64,000 bases of DNA, from assembly GCA_951217055.1 (NCBI GenBank), contig OX578283.1, forward strand, positions 68,280,475 through 68,344,474. The letters are read 5' to 3'. Positions 55,577-64,000 of the stretch are shown piece by piece. The position numbers were made by a program, and so were the translations under genes. The notes beneath the pieces were generated by a model that searched no databases, was not told the origin of the DNA, and was given only the letters and a program-made list of their open reading frames with translations. The stretch's first letter is position 1. The number at the start of each line of letters is the position of its first letter. The DNA comes from Gerris lacustris. Lineage: Eukaryota > Arthropoda > Insecta > Hemiptera > Gerridae.

Positions 55577-55690
55577 ACACGAAATGAATTTTTAATTTTT
55601 ACATCAAGCTTTCGGCCTCTCGGCCGTCTGTCATTGTAGGTACTGATGTAGCTAAAAGCTAGCTTGGAAAATTAAAAATTCATTTTTAAG
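55577..55690 (-). repeat. Hairpin element with GGCCGAGAGGCCGAAAGC
   Basis: AAATGAATTTTTAATTTT and AAAATTAAAAATTCATTT form an 18-bp inverted pair enclosing, on the minus strand, GACGGCCGAGAGGCCGAAAG. GGCC-GAGA-GGCC followed by GAAA resembles stem II and the 3' core of a hammerhead, but the CUGANGA half is not intact (TGACAGA). Confidence 0.45.
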
Positions 55691-55893
55691 AGAGACTTTT
55701 GTTTTTTTTATGATCCTGGTGATATCATGCTGTTACGTCTATGTTTAAACAGAATTTTAATGAAGTTTCTCGTCACACTCTAAATATATTTTTTTATTTT
55801 GTTTTTCTACTCCATAAAATTTCTTTACACTTGCAAATTTATATACTTTAACTTGTATTCTTTATCCCCACTCACCTACACCTACCGTCTACT

Positions 55894-55895
<2 letters not shown>
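55691..55895. other. No recognised feature
   Basis: Spacer between the hairpin element and a microsatellite. Confidence 0.4.

Positions 55896-55971
<76 letters not shown>
55896..55971. repeat. (TA)n microsatellite
   Basis: About 37 TA units, the longest dinucleotide tract in the window. Confidence 0.95.
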
Positions 55972-55973
<2 letters not shown>

Positions 55974-56194
55974 TTGTTTAACTGCTTTATATTAACTTTG
56001 AATTTTGTTTGGGCTTGACATCTGTCATAAAAATCTTCAGAGGATTAATTAACCCTCCTCCAGTTTGTTTAATTTTAGCTGAAACTTAGCACATAATTAT
56101 AATCTATACATACAACAACATTCTATCTAAGTAATTAATTAATAAACATATAAAACCTTCTATTAATATATTATTTGATCAATTTATTAATATA

Positions 56195-56470
56195 TTTATT
56201 GCTACCGAGCTTACTGAAGGTAACGGAAGCTATGTGATCGTTCTGAAGAACAAATATATTTTATATCTCCGATTTCAAAAATTCCAAGGCAGAAATCCTT
56301 TCAGACTCAGAGGACATTTTTGGTTCTATTCTACGTCCGATTTTAATGTAATTTGTAAGGTAGGTCATAATTAGCCCATTGTTGGTCCCATATAAGTTTT
56401 AATCTTCAACGCTCATTTTTTTCCCCTTACCACATGCGCACAAACATACATTTATTTAAACCTACAGCTT
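56195..56470 (-). repeat. Repeat family B, copy 4
   Basis: ATTGCTACCGAGCTTACTGA, GTAACGGAAGCTATGTGATC, GTTCTGAAGAAC, GGTAGGTCATAATTAGCCCA and CATGCGCACAAACATACA match 48990-49330. Confidence 0.8.
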
Positions 56471-56569
56471 TAAATGTATACTTAACTGATTTTTATGCAC
56501 CGACATATCTTTTAAACCACTTGTCAGAGAATAGACCTCAAACGGCCTCATATTAATTTCAAAAGTTTT

Positions 56570-57063
56570 TGGTAGTATTCATACTACGGAAAGATTAAAT
56601 TTAACTTTAAATCAAATTATAATTATCAATAACTACGGGAGACATACAGAGAAAAATACACCCCCGCACCGGGACTTGATCACGGGTCCTCCTATTAATC
56701 CGTTACAATCTTTCCGTAGTATGAATACTACCAAATTCATAAAATTTGAATTTCAAATAGATTGTACTAGGTACAGGTACTAATTGAGTACTTTATAGTT
56801 ATAAGCGTTAATTCTCGATCTAGTTCTATTGACGTGAATATTTGGCTTGCTAGATTTGTAGAAAAGATTGAAAGCTTGGATTCGGTGAATTTGTATCGGT
56901 AACGACAAAGAAAAATCATTCTCCCGTATAGCTCAGTTGGTAAGAGCACCTGTAACGGATTAATAGGAGGATCCGTGGTTCGAGTCCCAGTGCGGGGGTC
57001 TATTTTTCTCTGTACGTCTCCCGTAGTTATTGATAATTATAATTTGATTTAAAGTAAAATTTA
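56570..57063. mobile_element. tRNA-like foldback element, copy 2
   Basis: The left half begins TTGGTAGTATTCATACTACG and runs through ATTATCAATAACTACGGGAG to CCTCCTATTAATCCGTTACA (to about 56708). TTCCGTAGTATGAATACTAC follows at 56711, inverse of the beginning. The right arm (about 56950-57063) is the reverse complement of the left, from TGTAACGGATTAATAGGAGG to CTCCCGTAGTTATTGATAAT. Both arms derive from the same tRNA-like SINE; the right one retains the full tRNA-like head. Confidence 0.75.
56922..56997 (+). tRNA. tRNA-like head of the foldback SINE (probably not a functional tRNA)
   Basis: 76 nt with paired ends TCCCGTA/TGCGGGG (two G-U pairs), a D arm GCTC/GAGC containing the A-box TAGCTCAGTTGG, and the B-box GGTTCGAGTCC. 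The anticodon arm CCTGT/ATAGG closes a nine-base loop and the T stem is mismatched, so no amino-acid identity is assigned. The 3' tail GGGTCTATTTTTCTCTGT is shared with the other arm and with the 32.9-kb copy, which marks it as a SINE. Confidence 0.45.
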
Positions 57064-57644
57064 ATATTGTTTAAAAATAATAAATATTGTGTGTTGTTTA
57101 AATATTGTGGATCTCATTGGAAATAGAAACAGATCCAAATCTCTTGTAACCATAATAATAGTAACCATAATATGTTGTAACCATAATCCCATGTTACTAT
57201 AATAATAGTAACCTTAATCTCTTTTATCTAATAACAGGACGCATAGAAGGAATATGATAACACAAATAGGCAGATTTTTTTTTAGTATTTATACAGCACA
57301 ATTTTCTTTGCAATTTTGCTTCGATATAAGTTGAGATTTTTCTCTTAAAAAAAAAGTTATGGACTTTATCAATAAAGTTTTTCTATTTTTCTCTTTAAGA
57401 TAAAAAAATAAAATAGTTATAGACTTTATTAATAGTAGTATTCGCATTAAACTTTTCTTTTCAAACTATTATGCTTTTCTTACTATTACCTTTTGTTTTC
57501 ATAAACATAAAAATGCGTTTTATCATCTTTTGTTATTGTACAAGACAAATAAAGATGTAAGAGGCAATAAACGTAACAGCTTAAGAATTGAGACATTTCT
57601 CCGTTTTATTTCTTCTATTTATTCTTCTTGAATTCTCGTTCCAG
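57064..57644. other. No recognised feature
   Basis: AT-rich, with repeats of GTAACCATAAT near 57148-57222. No gene seen. Confidence 0.45.
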
Positions 57645-57841
57645 AAGAGGAAGAAAAAATAAGAAGGAATTATGTCAAAGAAATGATATTGTTCTTTGAA
57701 CAACGTCAAAGGAGAGAATGGAGGAACTATATTGTTATTAAACTGGCTGGATGCCTTGTTAACTGTCCATATGTCATGTTCTTTGACTCTGTAAAGGAAA
57801 GCAGATTTTCGGAAAAGGAAAAGGTTGTGTTAGGTATCTGA
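57645..57841 (+). CDS. Possible exon of unknown gene
   Basis: A pyrimidine-rich tract (TTCTATTTATTCTTCTTG) runs into TTCCAG at 57640-57644, a good splice acceptor. The following frame is open for 64 codons to a TGA at 57839, containing NYVKEMILFFEQRQRREWRN and CLVNCPYVMFFDSVKES. It is less AT-driven than the neighbouring chance frames. No domain is recognised, no upstream exon was found, and a donor before the stop (AAAAG|GTTGTG) is possible. It may equally be a transposon remnant or chance. Confidence 0.2.
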
Positions 57842-58049
57842 CAAAACAGCAGTTTAGATATTAATGGTGTGTCTTTGTGTTTGCAAATGCTTGCTCTGAT
57901 ATTCTAAGTCTTTATTGTCATATTCTTTCTTCAGTTGCTCAAGAGTTGCTAACTTAATATTAAGGATCAAGACCCTAAACCTTTATTCTTCTGTAAGGAT
58001 TCTCTGGGGAATATATTACTATCCTAATCCTTCAAACCCTTTGTGTTTT
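57842..58049. other. No recognised feature
   Basis: Short spacer before the SINE. Confidence 0.4.
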
Positions 58050-58542
58050 TAAGGCCAACAGGTACACAGGATACATACACGCTCGAGTAGAGGTGGATAG
58101 ATTAACGTCCGTCCAACCCATCCACAGTCAAGGATAGTCACCATCTAGCGTATAGTAGGCCTTTTTTTCCGGGGGGCTTTTACACCCGAAGACTCAGGCC
58201 ACTTAGGTGGGCCCATCGAACAAACCCGGGTTAGGGACCGAAATCTTCACACTTTTGTGAAGATGTGGTCGGTAACCATGACTCCCCTCCTGGTTGTATT
58301 ACAACCAAAGAGTGTCATCATCATGGTTTCCATGCCGAAACCTGGTGGCGCCACTCTTTCGAGGAGCTTCTCATTTATTTAAACAATGCTGGGTAGATAT
58401 TGAGCGGGGGGCCTTTCCGGGAATCGAACCCAGAGCTGTGATCAGAAGCGTTCACCCATCCATCTACTGACCCTGCTCGAGGCTGCTTAACTTGCCGTTA
58501 TCAAACGGCAAGCGCACTAGCCTCTGAGCCACCCAGGCCCCC
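58050..58542 (-). mobile_element. tRNA/5S-rRNA chimeric SINE
   Basis: The head (58408-58541) folds as a tRNA with perfect acceptor stem GGGGCCT/AGGCCCC, A-box TGGCTCAGAGG, strong anticodon arm TGCCGT/ACGGCA and T arm around GGGTTCGATTCCC. Between the anticodon and T arms sits a 44-nt segment (58448-58491), GTTAAGCAGCCTCGAGCAGG then GTCAGTAGATGGATGGGTGA then ACGC, that matches the internal-promoter region of 5S rRNA. The body (to about 58050) is GC-richer than the surroundings and noncoding. Confidence 0.75.
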
Positions 58543-58906
58543 TCGTATACTAGGCCTACTAACTCGCCCGACTTTATACGAGTGGTCCTACACAGTGCTT
58601 GATTGTAAAATAAACAGGTCAAGTGTGTGCTAATCAGCACACAGCGTGGGTCCGTAGGCAACACTGTATTGTTTAAGCAGTACCTTATTGATGGTGCTTT
58701 TTAAAATGCTAAAAAGCTTACTTTAAACTATCCTATGGTCTGATATTCTCAAAACACATAAACAAACATCTTATAAAGTATTTTTTGTCAGTGAACCGGA
58801 CTATAAACATATAATACATACATCGAAAAGAGCATAATTAAAATAATAATTAATATAAAAATACCATTTTTGATAACTGGTCTTATTTTCAATTCATTTA
58901 TTTTTT

Positions 58907-60055
58907 AGGGTTTTGTAGATTCTTCTCAAAACCCTTATGCCGAGGGTGATGTGTCCGTCTGTCCGTCGCTCTTTGGTTCATAGGGCCCGAACCGTTTAAG
59001 CTAAAGAGCTGAAATTTGAAATACTGGTGTAACTTTTTAACCCAACCACAGGAAAAATATACAGAAGTTCAAAATTAAATATGCGCATGCGCAATTCGCA
59101 AAAATGTTGTAAACTCAAAAATTTATATTTTTTTTAATTTTCGAGTGGGGTATCAAATGAAAGCTGCTGAAGAGTAGGACGCAAATATATATAAGCTTTT
59201 GTAAATTTTGCATTCCTTATTGGGTAAAAAAATCAAAATATACCCAAAAAAAATTTCCCCCCCCCCAACCACTATACTTCGGCTGGTGCTAAAATTTCGA
59301 AATAATTCATGCTAATGCCTTATTGTGGAGCGATGAAAATTCCGGGAGTTCATCCCAAATTTTAAAAAATTGCCAATTTTGGGCGCGAAAATTTGAAGTG
59401 CGCCAAAAATTTTATTTTTTTAAAATTTTGAGTTGGGTATCAAATGAAAGCTGCTGAAGAGTAGGGCGCAAAGATATATATACATTTTCAAATTTTGCAT
59501 TCCTTATTGGGTAAAAAAATCAAAATATACCCCAAAAAAATTTTCCCCCCCCCCAACCACTATACTTCGGCTGGTGCTAAAATTTCGAAATAATTCATGC
59601 TAATGCCTTATTGTGGGGCGATGAAAATTCCGGGAGTTCATCCCAAATTTTAAAAAATTGCCAATTTTGGGCGCGAAAATTTGAAGTGCGCCAAAAATTT
59701 TATTTTTTTAAAATTTTGAGTTGGGTATCATATGAAAGCTGGTGAAGAGTAGGATTCAAATATATATTTGCTTTTTTAAATTTTTCATTCTTTATTAATT
59801 TTATAAGTCAAAATATACCCCCAAAAATTTCCCCCTCCCCAACCACTATATAACGGGTGGTCCTAAAATTTCGAAATAATTCATGGTTATACCTTATGGT
59901 GAAGCGATGGAAATGGTTTGAAAAAATGAATTTTTCTAGTCGTTATTACCGATGAAAAACATTGTGACCCCCCGGGGGATCGAACCCGGACCCTTGAGAT
60001 CGAAGAATAAAATCATAATTACATAACGGGCATGCTTAATCTTCTACAAAACCCT
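58907..60055. mobile_element. Hairpin-headed element, complete (1149 bp), with 287-bp internal tandem
   Basis: 13-bp perfect inverted ends AGGGTTTTGTAGA (58907) and TCTACAAAACCCT (to 60055). A head hairpin AGGGTTTTG/CAAAACCCT (58907-58935) is followed by GTGTCCGTCTGTCCGTCG. Interior units with GTATCAAATGAAAGCTGCTG recur at 59151, 59438 and 59726 (period 287-288; the third is diverged and truncated). GGATCGAACCCGGACCC at about 59978 is a pol III B-box word on the minus strand. Confidence 0.8.
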
Positions 60056-60094
60056 AAAAAGTACTTGGACGCAAGTGCTTCCCTGTGATTTTTT

Positions 60095-60225
60095 ATTTTT
60101 GGTTTCTGTGTTCTTCACCTCAATTGTTTCCATGAGCAAAATTTGGGGAAGATTGATAGACGGGAAGTGGTTCAAAATTACGGTTATAGGTGTGCGATGA
60201 AACTTAAAAAGCAAAGAAATATAAC

Positions 60226-60294
<69 letters not shown>

Positions 60295-60420
60295 CTGTAT
60301 TCTTCACCTTAATTGTTTCCATGAGCAAAATTTGGAGAAGATTGAAAGACAGGAAGTGGTTCAAAATTGGGGTAATAGGTGTGCGATGAAACTTAAAAAA
60401 CAAAGTAATATAAGACCAGT
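60095..60420. repeat. Direct duplication of about 128 bp separated by poly(T)
   Basis: 60098-60228 and 60293-60415 both read TGTTTCCATGAGCAAAATTT, AGTGGTTCAAAATT, GGTGTGCGATGAAACTTAAA. A run of 63 T (about 60232-60294) lies between them. The 151-codon minus-strand frame is a poly(A)-encoded lysine run between two translated repeat copies. Confidence 0.85.
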
Positions 60421-60889
60421 AAAAAAGTTTTTTTGTCAATAAAATGAAAAAAATTTGTTTTCGAAATTTCCAAAAAGTGGTATCATTACTTTTGGTCAAA
60501 GAATGATCATCTTTACATAAGCGAGATAGAAGGAGGGGGGACCCTACTCACAACATCTTCAAACTCGTCTACGCTCGCCCTATCAAAGCTTATAATCAAA
60601 AAATTATATTTTTTTTTTAATCAGCTCGACGTACTCATTCATATGATACCCCACAATGTCTCCATAAAAAAAAATTAACCCTTAAGTTTTTTTACCCTTA
60701 TTTTATAAAAAAAAAATTTTTTTAAGTCGCTATATTTTTAAAATGTGTGGGTGACGGGATATGTGACGGCACGTATACTTCCGAACCAACACTGATTTTT
60801 TGTATTTATATTATCAAATTGAGTTTCATTAAAGTCAGTGAATAAGTAATTTTAAAACTTCTACTTTATATGAGGTGAACTTATACTTT

Positions 60890-61295
60890 TGTATGAGGTT
60901 GAAATTTTACATGCCTGTTTCAATATTACATTAGATTAATTAATTGAAGTTTACATTGATATTACATTGATTAATGATTTTGAAGTTTTATTAATAGTAA
61001 TTTAATTTTATAATAGTAAGATATTTGTGAAAACTTTGTTTTCTTTAATTTAAACGTTTAGGGGTTAAGTAACTGTCTTTAACAAAGCATAACGGTGTCG
61101 CGGTTAGTTTTACTAAAAAATTGTAATCGAAAAAAAAAAAAAAAAAAAAAATAATAATAATAATGAATATTCTCATCTAACAGATGAAGTTAAATTTTTT
61201 TCCCATCCATGTAAAATTCCAATTCAAAATGTTCTCGAGAGTATTGCGAGCGAACGCTTGAGCGAATATCGTTGTCCAAAAACTAGTGCTAGGCA
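60890..61295 (+). mobile_element. ATTGAAG-terminus element, fragment
   Basis: TTAAACGTTTAGGGGTTAAG, GGTGTCGCGGTTAGTTTTAC and a GCGAGCGAACGCTTGAGCG segment match 45590-45830. A poly(A)/AAT tract (61130-61165) interrupts it; both termini are missing. Confidence 0.6.
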
Positions 61296-61319
61296 TTTTA
61301 ATAGTTAATTTTAATTTTA

Positions 61320-61600
61320 ATGATTGCAGAAGGTTGAAACTTATAAGGAACCAACAATGAGCTAATCATGACCTACCATACAAATTTCTATAATATCGGA
61401 CGTGTAGTTTTTAAGATATGTTGGTTTGCAAAAATTAAGCCATATACCGACAGACAGAAACGGAACCAAAAATGTTGCCTGATGTCTGAAACGGATTTCT
61501 GTCTTGGAATTTTTATAATCGGAGACATGAAATATTTTCGTTCTTCAGAACGATCACATAGCTTACATTAACTTCGATAAGCTCGGAAGCAAAAGGCTAA
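61320..61600 (+). repeat. Repeat family B, copy 5
   Basis: GATGTCTGAAACGGATTTCT, TTCAGAACGATCACATAGCT and AAGCTCGGAAGCAAAAGG match the other copies; ACCGACAGACAGAAACGG is its pyrimidine/purine tract. Confidence 0.8.
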
Positions 61601-62134
61601 ATGTGTCAACCTATTTTTTAAAAAAAACATATAATAACTGCGAAGCCCCAAAGAACCCTATTAATTGTAATTTAAAAAAAAATCTACCTTTAAAAGATAT
61701 CGGTTGAAATAAGAATTCAGGTCACGTAGTCGAGAATCGAACTAACGAGCCTCGAGCAAGCAAAGTGATAAGTACTTAAACTCACTTCATCTCCATCCTA
61801 AGTATCGAAACCTAAAAAACCACCGCTTTGACCCATATTTCCAATATTATACTTCTTGCCGATTTTCAACACCGGAAACCATATATATCAAAAAGTTATG
61901 ATCATTATGGATATACGAATGTTTTCAAATTTATTAGAGTTATTATAGATATCTCAAAACACCATTTGTCAATACGAGTATAAAGGTTTTGATAATAGCT
62001 GACTTCTTTAACTTGATATCTTACAGAACAGAGGGTTCGTACATTTCTTAATTGAGAAAATATAGCATATCAATTGCTGTGGCTCATATCTTCCTTCCTT
62101 AATATTTTGAATGAAAGATTCCGTGAGTATATAA
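61601..62134. other. Mostly unassigned; one degenerate B-box word
   Basis: AGAATCGAACTAACGAGCCT at 61733-61752 reads on the minus strand as AGTTCGATTCT, a weak tRNA-like B-box. A complete tRNA fold cannot be made. No gene. Confidence 0.4.
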
Positions 62135-63165
62135 AAAATTACAAGATAATTTTTTTTTTTTTATAAACTACATTTTAAAATTTCTGTTGAATCATATGTA
62201 ATGTTGATAATATAATTGTCATTGTTATAATATAATGTAAGTGTAGTGTAAAAATAGTTCCGAATTTATTAACTTCACTTAAATGACAACCATCTAGAGA
62301 GCTGATCTTAAACCTATAAAAGGACAAATCTTTGTACAACGGATCTCGCCAACACCGAATCTAAACCGTGCCATTGATATGCCCCTGTGTAGGGACAGTA
62401 AGAGAAAACAAATAAAAATGTGTACAAGTAAAGAAGTACAGATGCAGAAAAATTAAACCGATACCTAGGACACAAGTGTAAACAAACCTGGATGTCACAC
62501 GTCAATTAATTTATTTCTTTGTTTACTTTTCCTGTTTCGCTGTCATTCAATGTGTTTATCTCTAAATAATAAATCACAAATTTGAAACCCGTCAAAATGA
62601 AGATTGTAGGTAAATATGGGACATGTCAAAACAAATAAAATAACTTTGATTTTTTCCGAACTAACTTTCCATACAGCAAAATTTGCTAAAACGAAGTAAA
62701 TTCTGCTGAAAGATGACTAAAATTATTAAAATAATGCATTGTCATCGTGTTCTGAGATATTCTAAAATTTTCAAATGTCTAGCTGGAGCGTTCTGATTGG
62801 CTAAATTTGTTTTGGTCAGCGCCCCTGGTGGCAATTTGACTTTTCTCTTTCTCTGTTACCTTCGAGCCGCTGCCCACTCAACATCTCTCTCATTATATTA
62901 ATGTATATTTATTATTTGTGTTGGCTATAACGCTTTGTGAATTTTGTAACAGTTGTAATTTTTGGTTGGTACCGCCTTATAAATATTGTAAAATTATTAT
63001 TATTAAACTTACAGTCTACTTTATTTTTGGTGAGTTACTTTATTATTTTTGTATTTGGTTTACACGCTTTAACACTAGCTACTCGGGAAGTTAGTTAAAA
63101 ATCGATTGCAAGATTTGTACTGGACAAACAAACAAACAAACAAGAAAGCAAGCTAATAAAAAACG
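62135..63165 (+). repeat. Repeat family R, copy 2, with nested solo LTR
   Basis: Continuous across the position where copy 1 carries the Crypton-like element (about 62500-62518), and itself interrupted at 62784-63074. Blocks match 45146-47215. The tail (ACTCGGGAAGTTAGTTAAAA, GGACAAACAAACAAACAAAC) is the same in both. Confidence 0.85.
62784..63074 (+). mobile_element. Solo LTR with 5-bp target duplication
   Basis: 291 bp starting TGGAGCG and ending TTTAACA (TG...CA), flanked by CTAGC on both sides (62779-62783, 63075-63079). Copy 1 of repeat R reads CAACTGGCTACTCGGG without the insert. A TTATAAATATTG box lies at about 62972. No internal retrotransposon region remains, so it is a recombined solo LTR. 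Orientation is taken from the TATA-like box and is tentative. Confidence 0.75.
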
Positions 63166-63268
63166 CAGTAAAAATAATATGATTCACCTGGCAGTAAAAA
63201 TGTGGTTGTTTTGATCCTCAGTAGGGAGTGTTACGTTTATTTAATAATAAATGTTTACGGTTCTTTTA

Positions 63269-63790
63269 CTTTCTCATATAAAGAGAAAATATTGTGATGG
63301 CGCAAAAATTATATTTTGAGATTTTGATAGATTTACACGTTTTGAGGTCCCCTGAGTCCAAAAAAGTGGTGTTTAAAAAAAATTGTCTGTCTGCAGTCTG
63401 TGCACACACCTGGAGCCTAAACTACTAGGCCGATTTTGACGAAATTTGGCATACATTTTTAGAAAAATCATACCCCGAGGTAAAATTGTTAAATTAATTT
63501 TAGCTCCAAATTTGGGGGCGCTAACCCCCAAAAACTCTGAAAAAACGTGAAAAAAAATTATTTCTCGAAAACGATTCCGACGATTTTGATTAAAAAATTC
63601 TAAAATGTATTCCATTTAAATACGAATCTAACCATATAAGCCTTTTTCCCGGGAACAATCAAGTTCCTGAGAAAATAGCTTAAAACGCGAACGGTGAGAG
63701 CCCGGGTTCGATTCCCCACTGAGGCGAAAGTTATTTTATGATATATTTTGATAAAATTCTCAATAATAATTAAATGTACCAATGAAAACT
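63269..63790 (+). repeat. Repeat family S, copy 5 (most complete)
   Basis: CTTTCTCATATAAAGAGAAA, TATTGTGATGGCGCAAAAAT, TACACGTTTTGAGGTCCCCT, GATTTTGACGAAATTTGGCA, TTTTAGCTCCAAATTTGGGG, then GCCCGGGTTCGATTCCCCAC at 63700, an intact pol III B-box word near the 3' part, and a tail ATTAAATGTACCAATGAAAA. Confidence 0.8.
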
Positions 63791-64000
63791 AATAAATGAA
63801 AAAACATTGGGCCCAGTAATTTTATGAACTCGGATATGAGACAGTTTGCCTGAGTTGCCTTTGACCGATTTTTTAATATTAAATGTGTACAAATGTTTTT
63901 AATTTCTAAGGGACCAACTGTGAGTTAATATTGCCCGAAAATCCAAATTTTGTTTTTTTAGCTTTACCACATCCACAACTATTCCCCAAATAACGACAAC
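63791..64000. other. No recognised feature at window end
   Basis: GTTTGCCTGAGTTGCCT...GACCGATTTTTT (63849-63876) resembles 51980-52015 and may be another degraded repeat. No gene. Confidence 0.35.

Larger units (their letters stand above)
58609..60755 (-). mobile_element. Hairpin-headed element family D, copy 5, split by insertions
   Basis: The left part (58609-58850) has AATAAACAGGTCAAG, the TGTGTGCTAATCAGCACACA hairpin (one loop change) and the body to GAAAAGAGCATAATTA. The family resumes at about 60425 with TTTTTTTGTCAATAAAATGA and continues to GTCGCTATATTTTTAAAATG (60755). The intervening 1.57 kb is other repeats (next two entries). The closing hairpin is missing. Confidence 0.75.

Noticed and set aside
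54969..55981. Frames with Tyr-Ile repeats
   Set aside because: Translation of (TA)n microsatellites.
56922..56997. Functional nuclear tRNA gene
   Set aside because: Oversized anticodon loop, poor T stem, and the flanking tail is shared with other SINE-like copies.
60044..60499. 151-codon minus-strand frame with a lysine-rich middle
   Set aside because: Poly(A) run between two translated copies of a noncoding repeat.
1..64000. Ribosomal RNA genes, telomeric repeats, or bacterial/endosymbiont segments
   Set aside because: No rRNA body, no TTAGG arrays, and no dense long frames were seen anywhere in the window; the 5S-like piece at 58.45 kb is only 44 nt inside a SINE.

Overview
This is nuclear DNA from an animal, most likely an arthropod and probably an insect. 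Base composition is strongly AT-rich. There are no operons or long bacterial-style reading frames. One exon has canonical splice sites and encodes part of an opsin-like receptor. Everything else that can be identified is transposon, satellite or microsatellite DNA. The repeat types (non-LTR reverse transcriptase, BEL/Pao remnant, hAT-like and piggyBac-like MITEs, tRNA-headed SINEs, elements headed by a hairpin and a GTCTGTCC tract) fit an insect; a finer assignment cannot be supported from the sequence alone.

Layout. 1-7.8 kb: foldback element, a decayed unrecognised frame, a (TATG)n-headed repeat, a MITE and scattered repeats. 7.8-10.3 kb: a 58-bp satellite of about 38 units. 13-16 kb: hairpin-headed elements, a naked poly(T) insertion with a 14-bp target duplication, and small tandem repeats. 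16.6-18.0 kb: a 1.4-kb imperfect palindrome, followed by the first of two inverted copies of a 0.65-kb element (18.0 and 23.8 kb). 20.4-24.4 kb: a 70-bp satellite, a terminal-repeat element split by a piggyBac-like MITE, and a decayed BEL/Pao integrase tail. 25.2-27.5 kb: two tandem arrays, one with a GC-rich GCTCGCTACGCTCGCC punctuation word. 28.1-29.6 kb: a 5'-truncated non-LTR reverse transcriptase with a dead catalytic motif, joined to a hairpin-headed element. 30-47 kb: three copies of a Crypton-like element (30.3, 35.4, 46.3 kb), a hAT-like element, 31-bp and 42-bp satellites and a nearly perfect 0.65-kb palindrome. 48-64 kb: further MITEs, the opsin-like exon (53.5 kb, minus strand), a tRNA-like foldback (56.6 kb), a tRNA/5S-rRNA chimeric SINE (58.0-58.5 kb), nested hairpin-headed elements (58.6-60.8 kb), and a solo LTR inside a repeat whose second copy at 46 kb carries the Crypton-like insertion instead.

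The genes do not form a pathway. The only host-gene candidate with good support is the opsin-like exon; a second possible exon at 57.6 kb is weak. The most interesting material is the insertion history. Two copies of one repeat (45.1-47.2 kb and 62.1-63.2 kb) act as each other's empty site, which delimits both a Crypton-like element without terminal inverted repeats and a solo LTR. The Crypton-like copies keep a start codon with a conserved N-terminal reading frame, and 100 bp upstream of it a 56-nt hairpin whose tip differs between copies in a paired way. All element assignments rest on visible termini, target duplications, internal comparison and remembered family features. No database search was possible.
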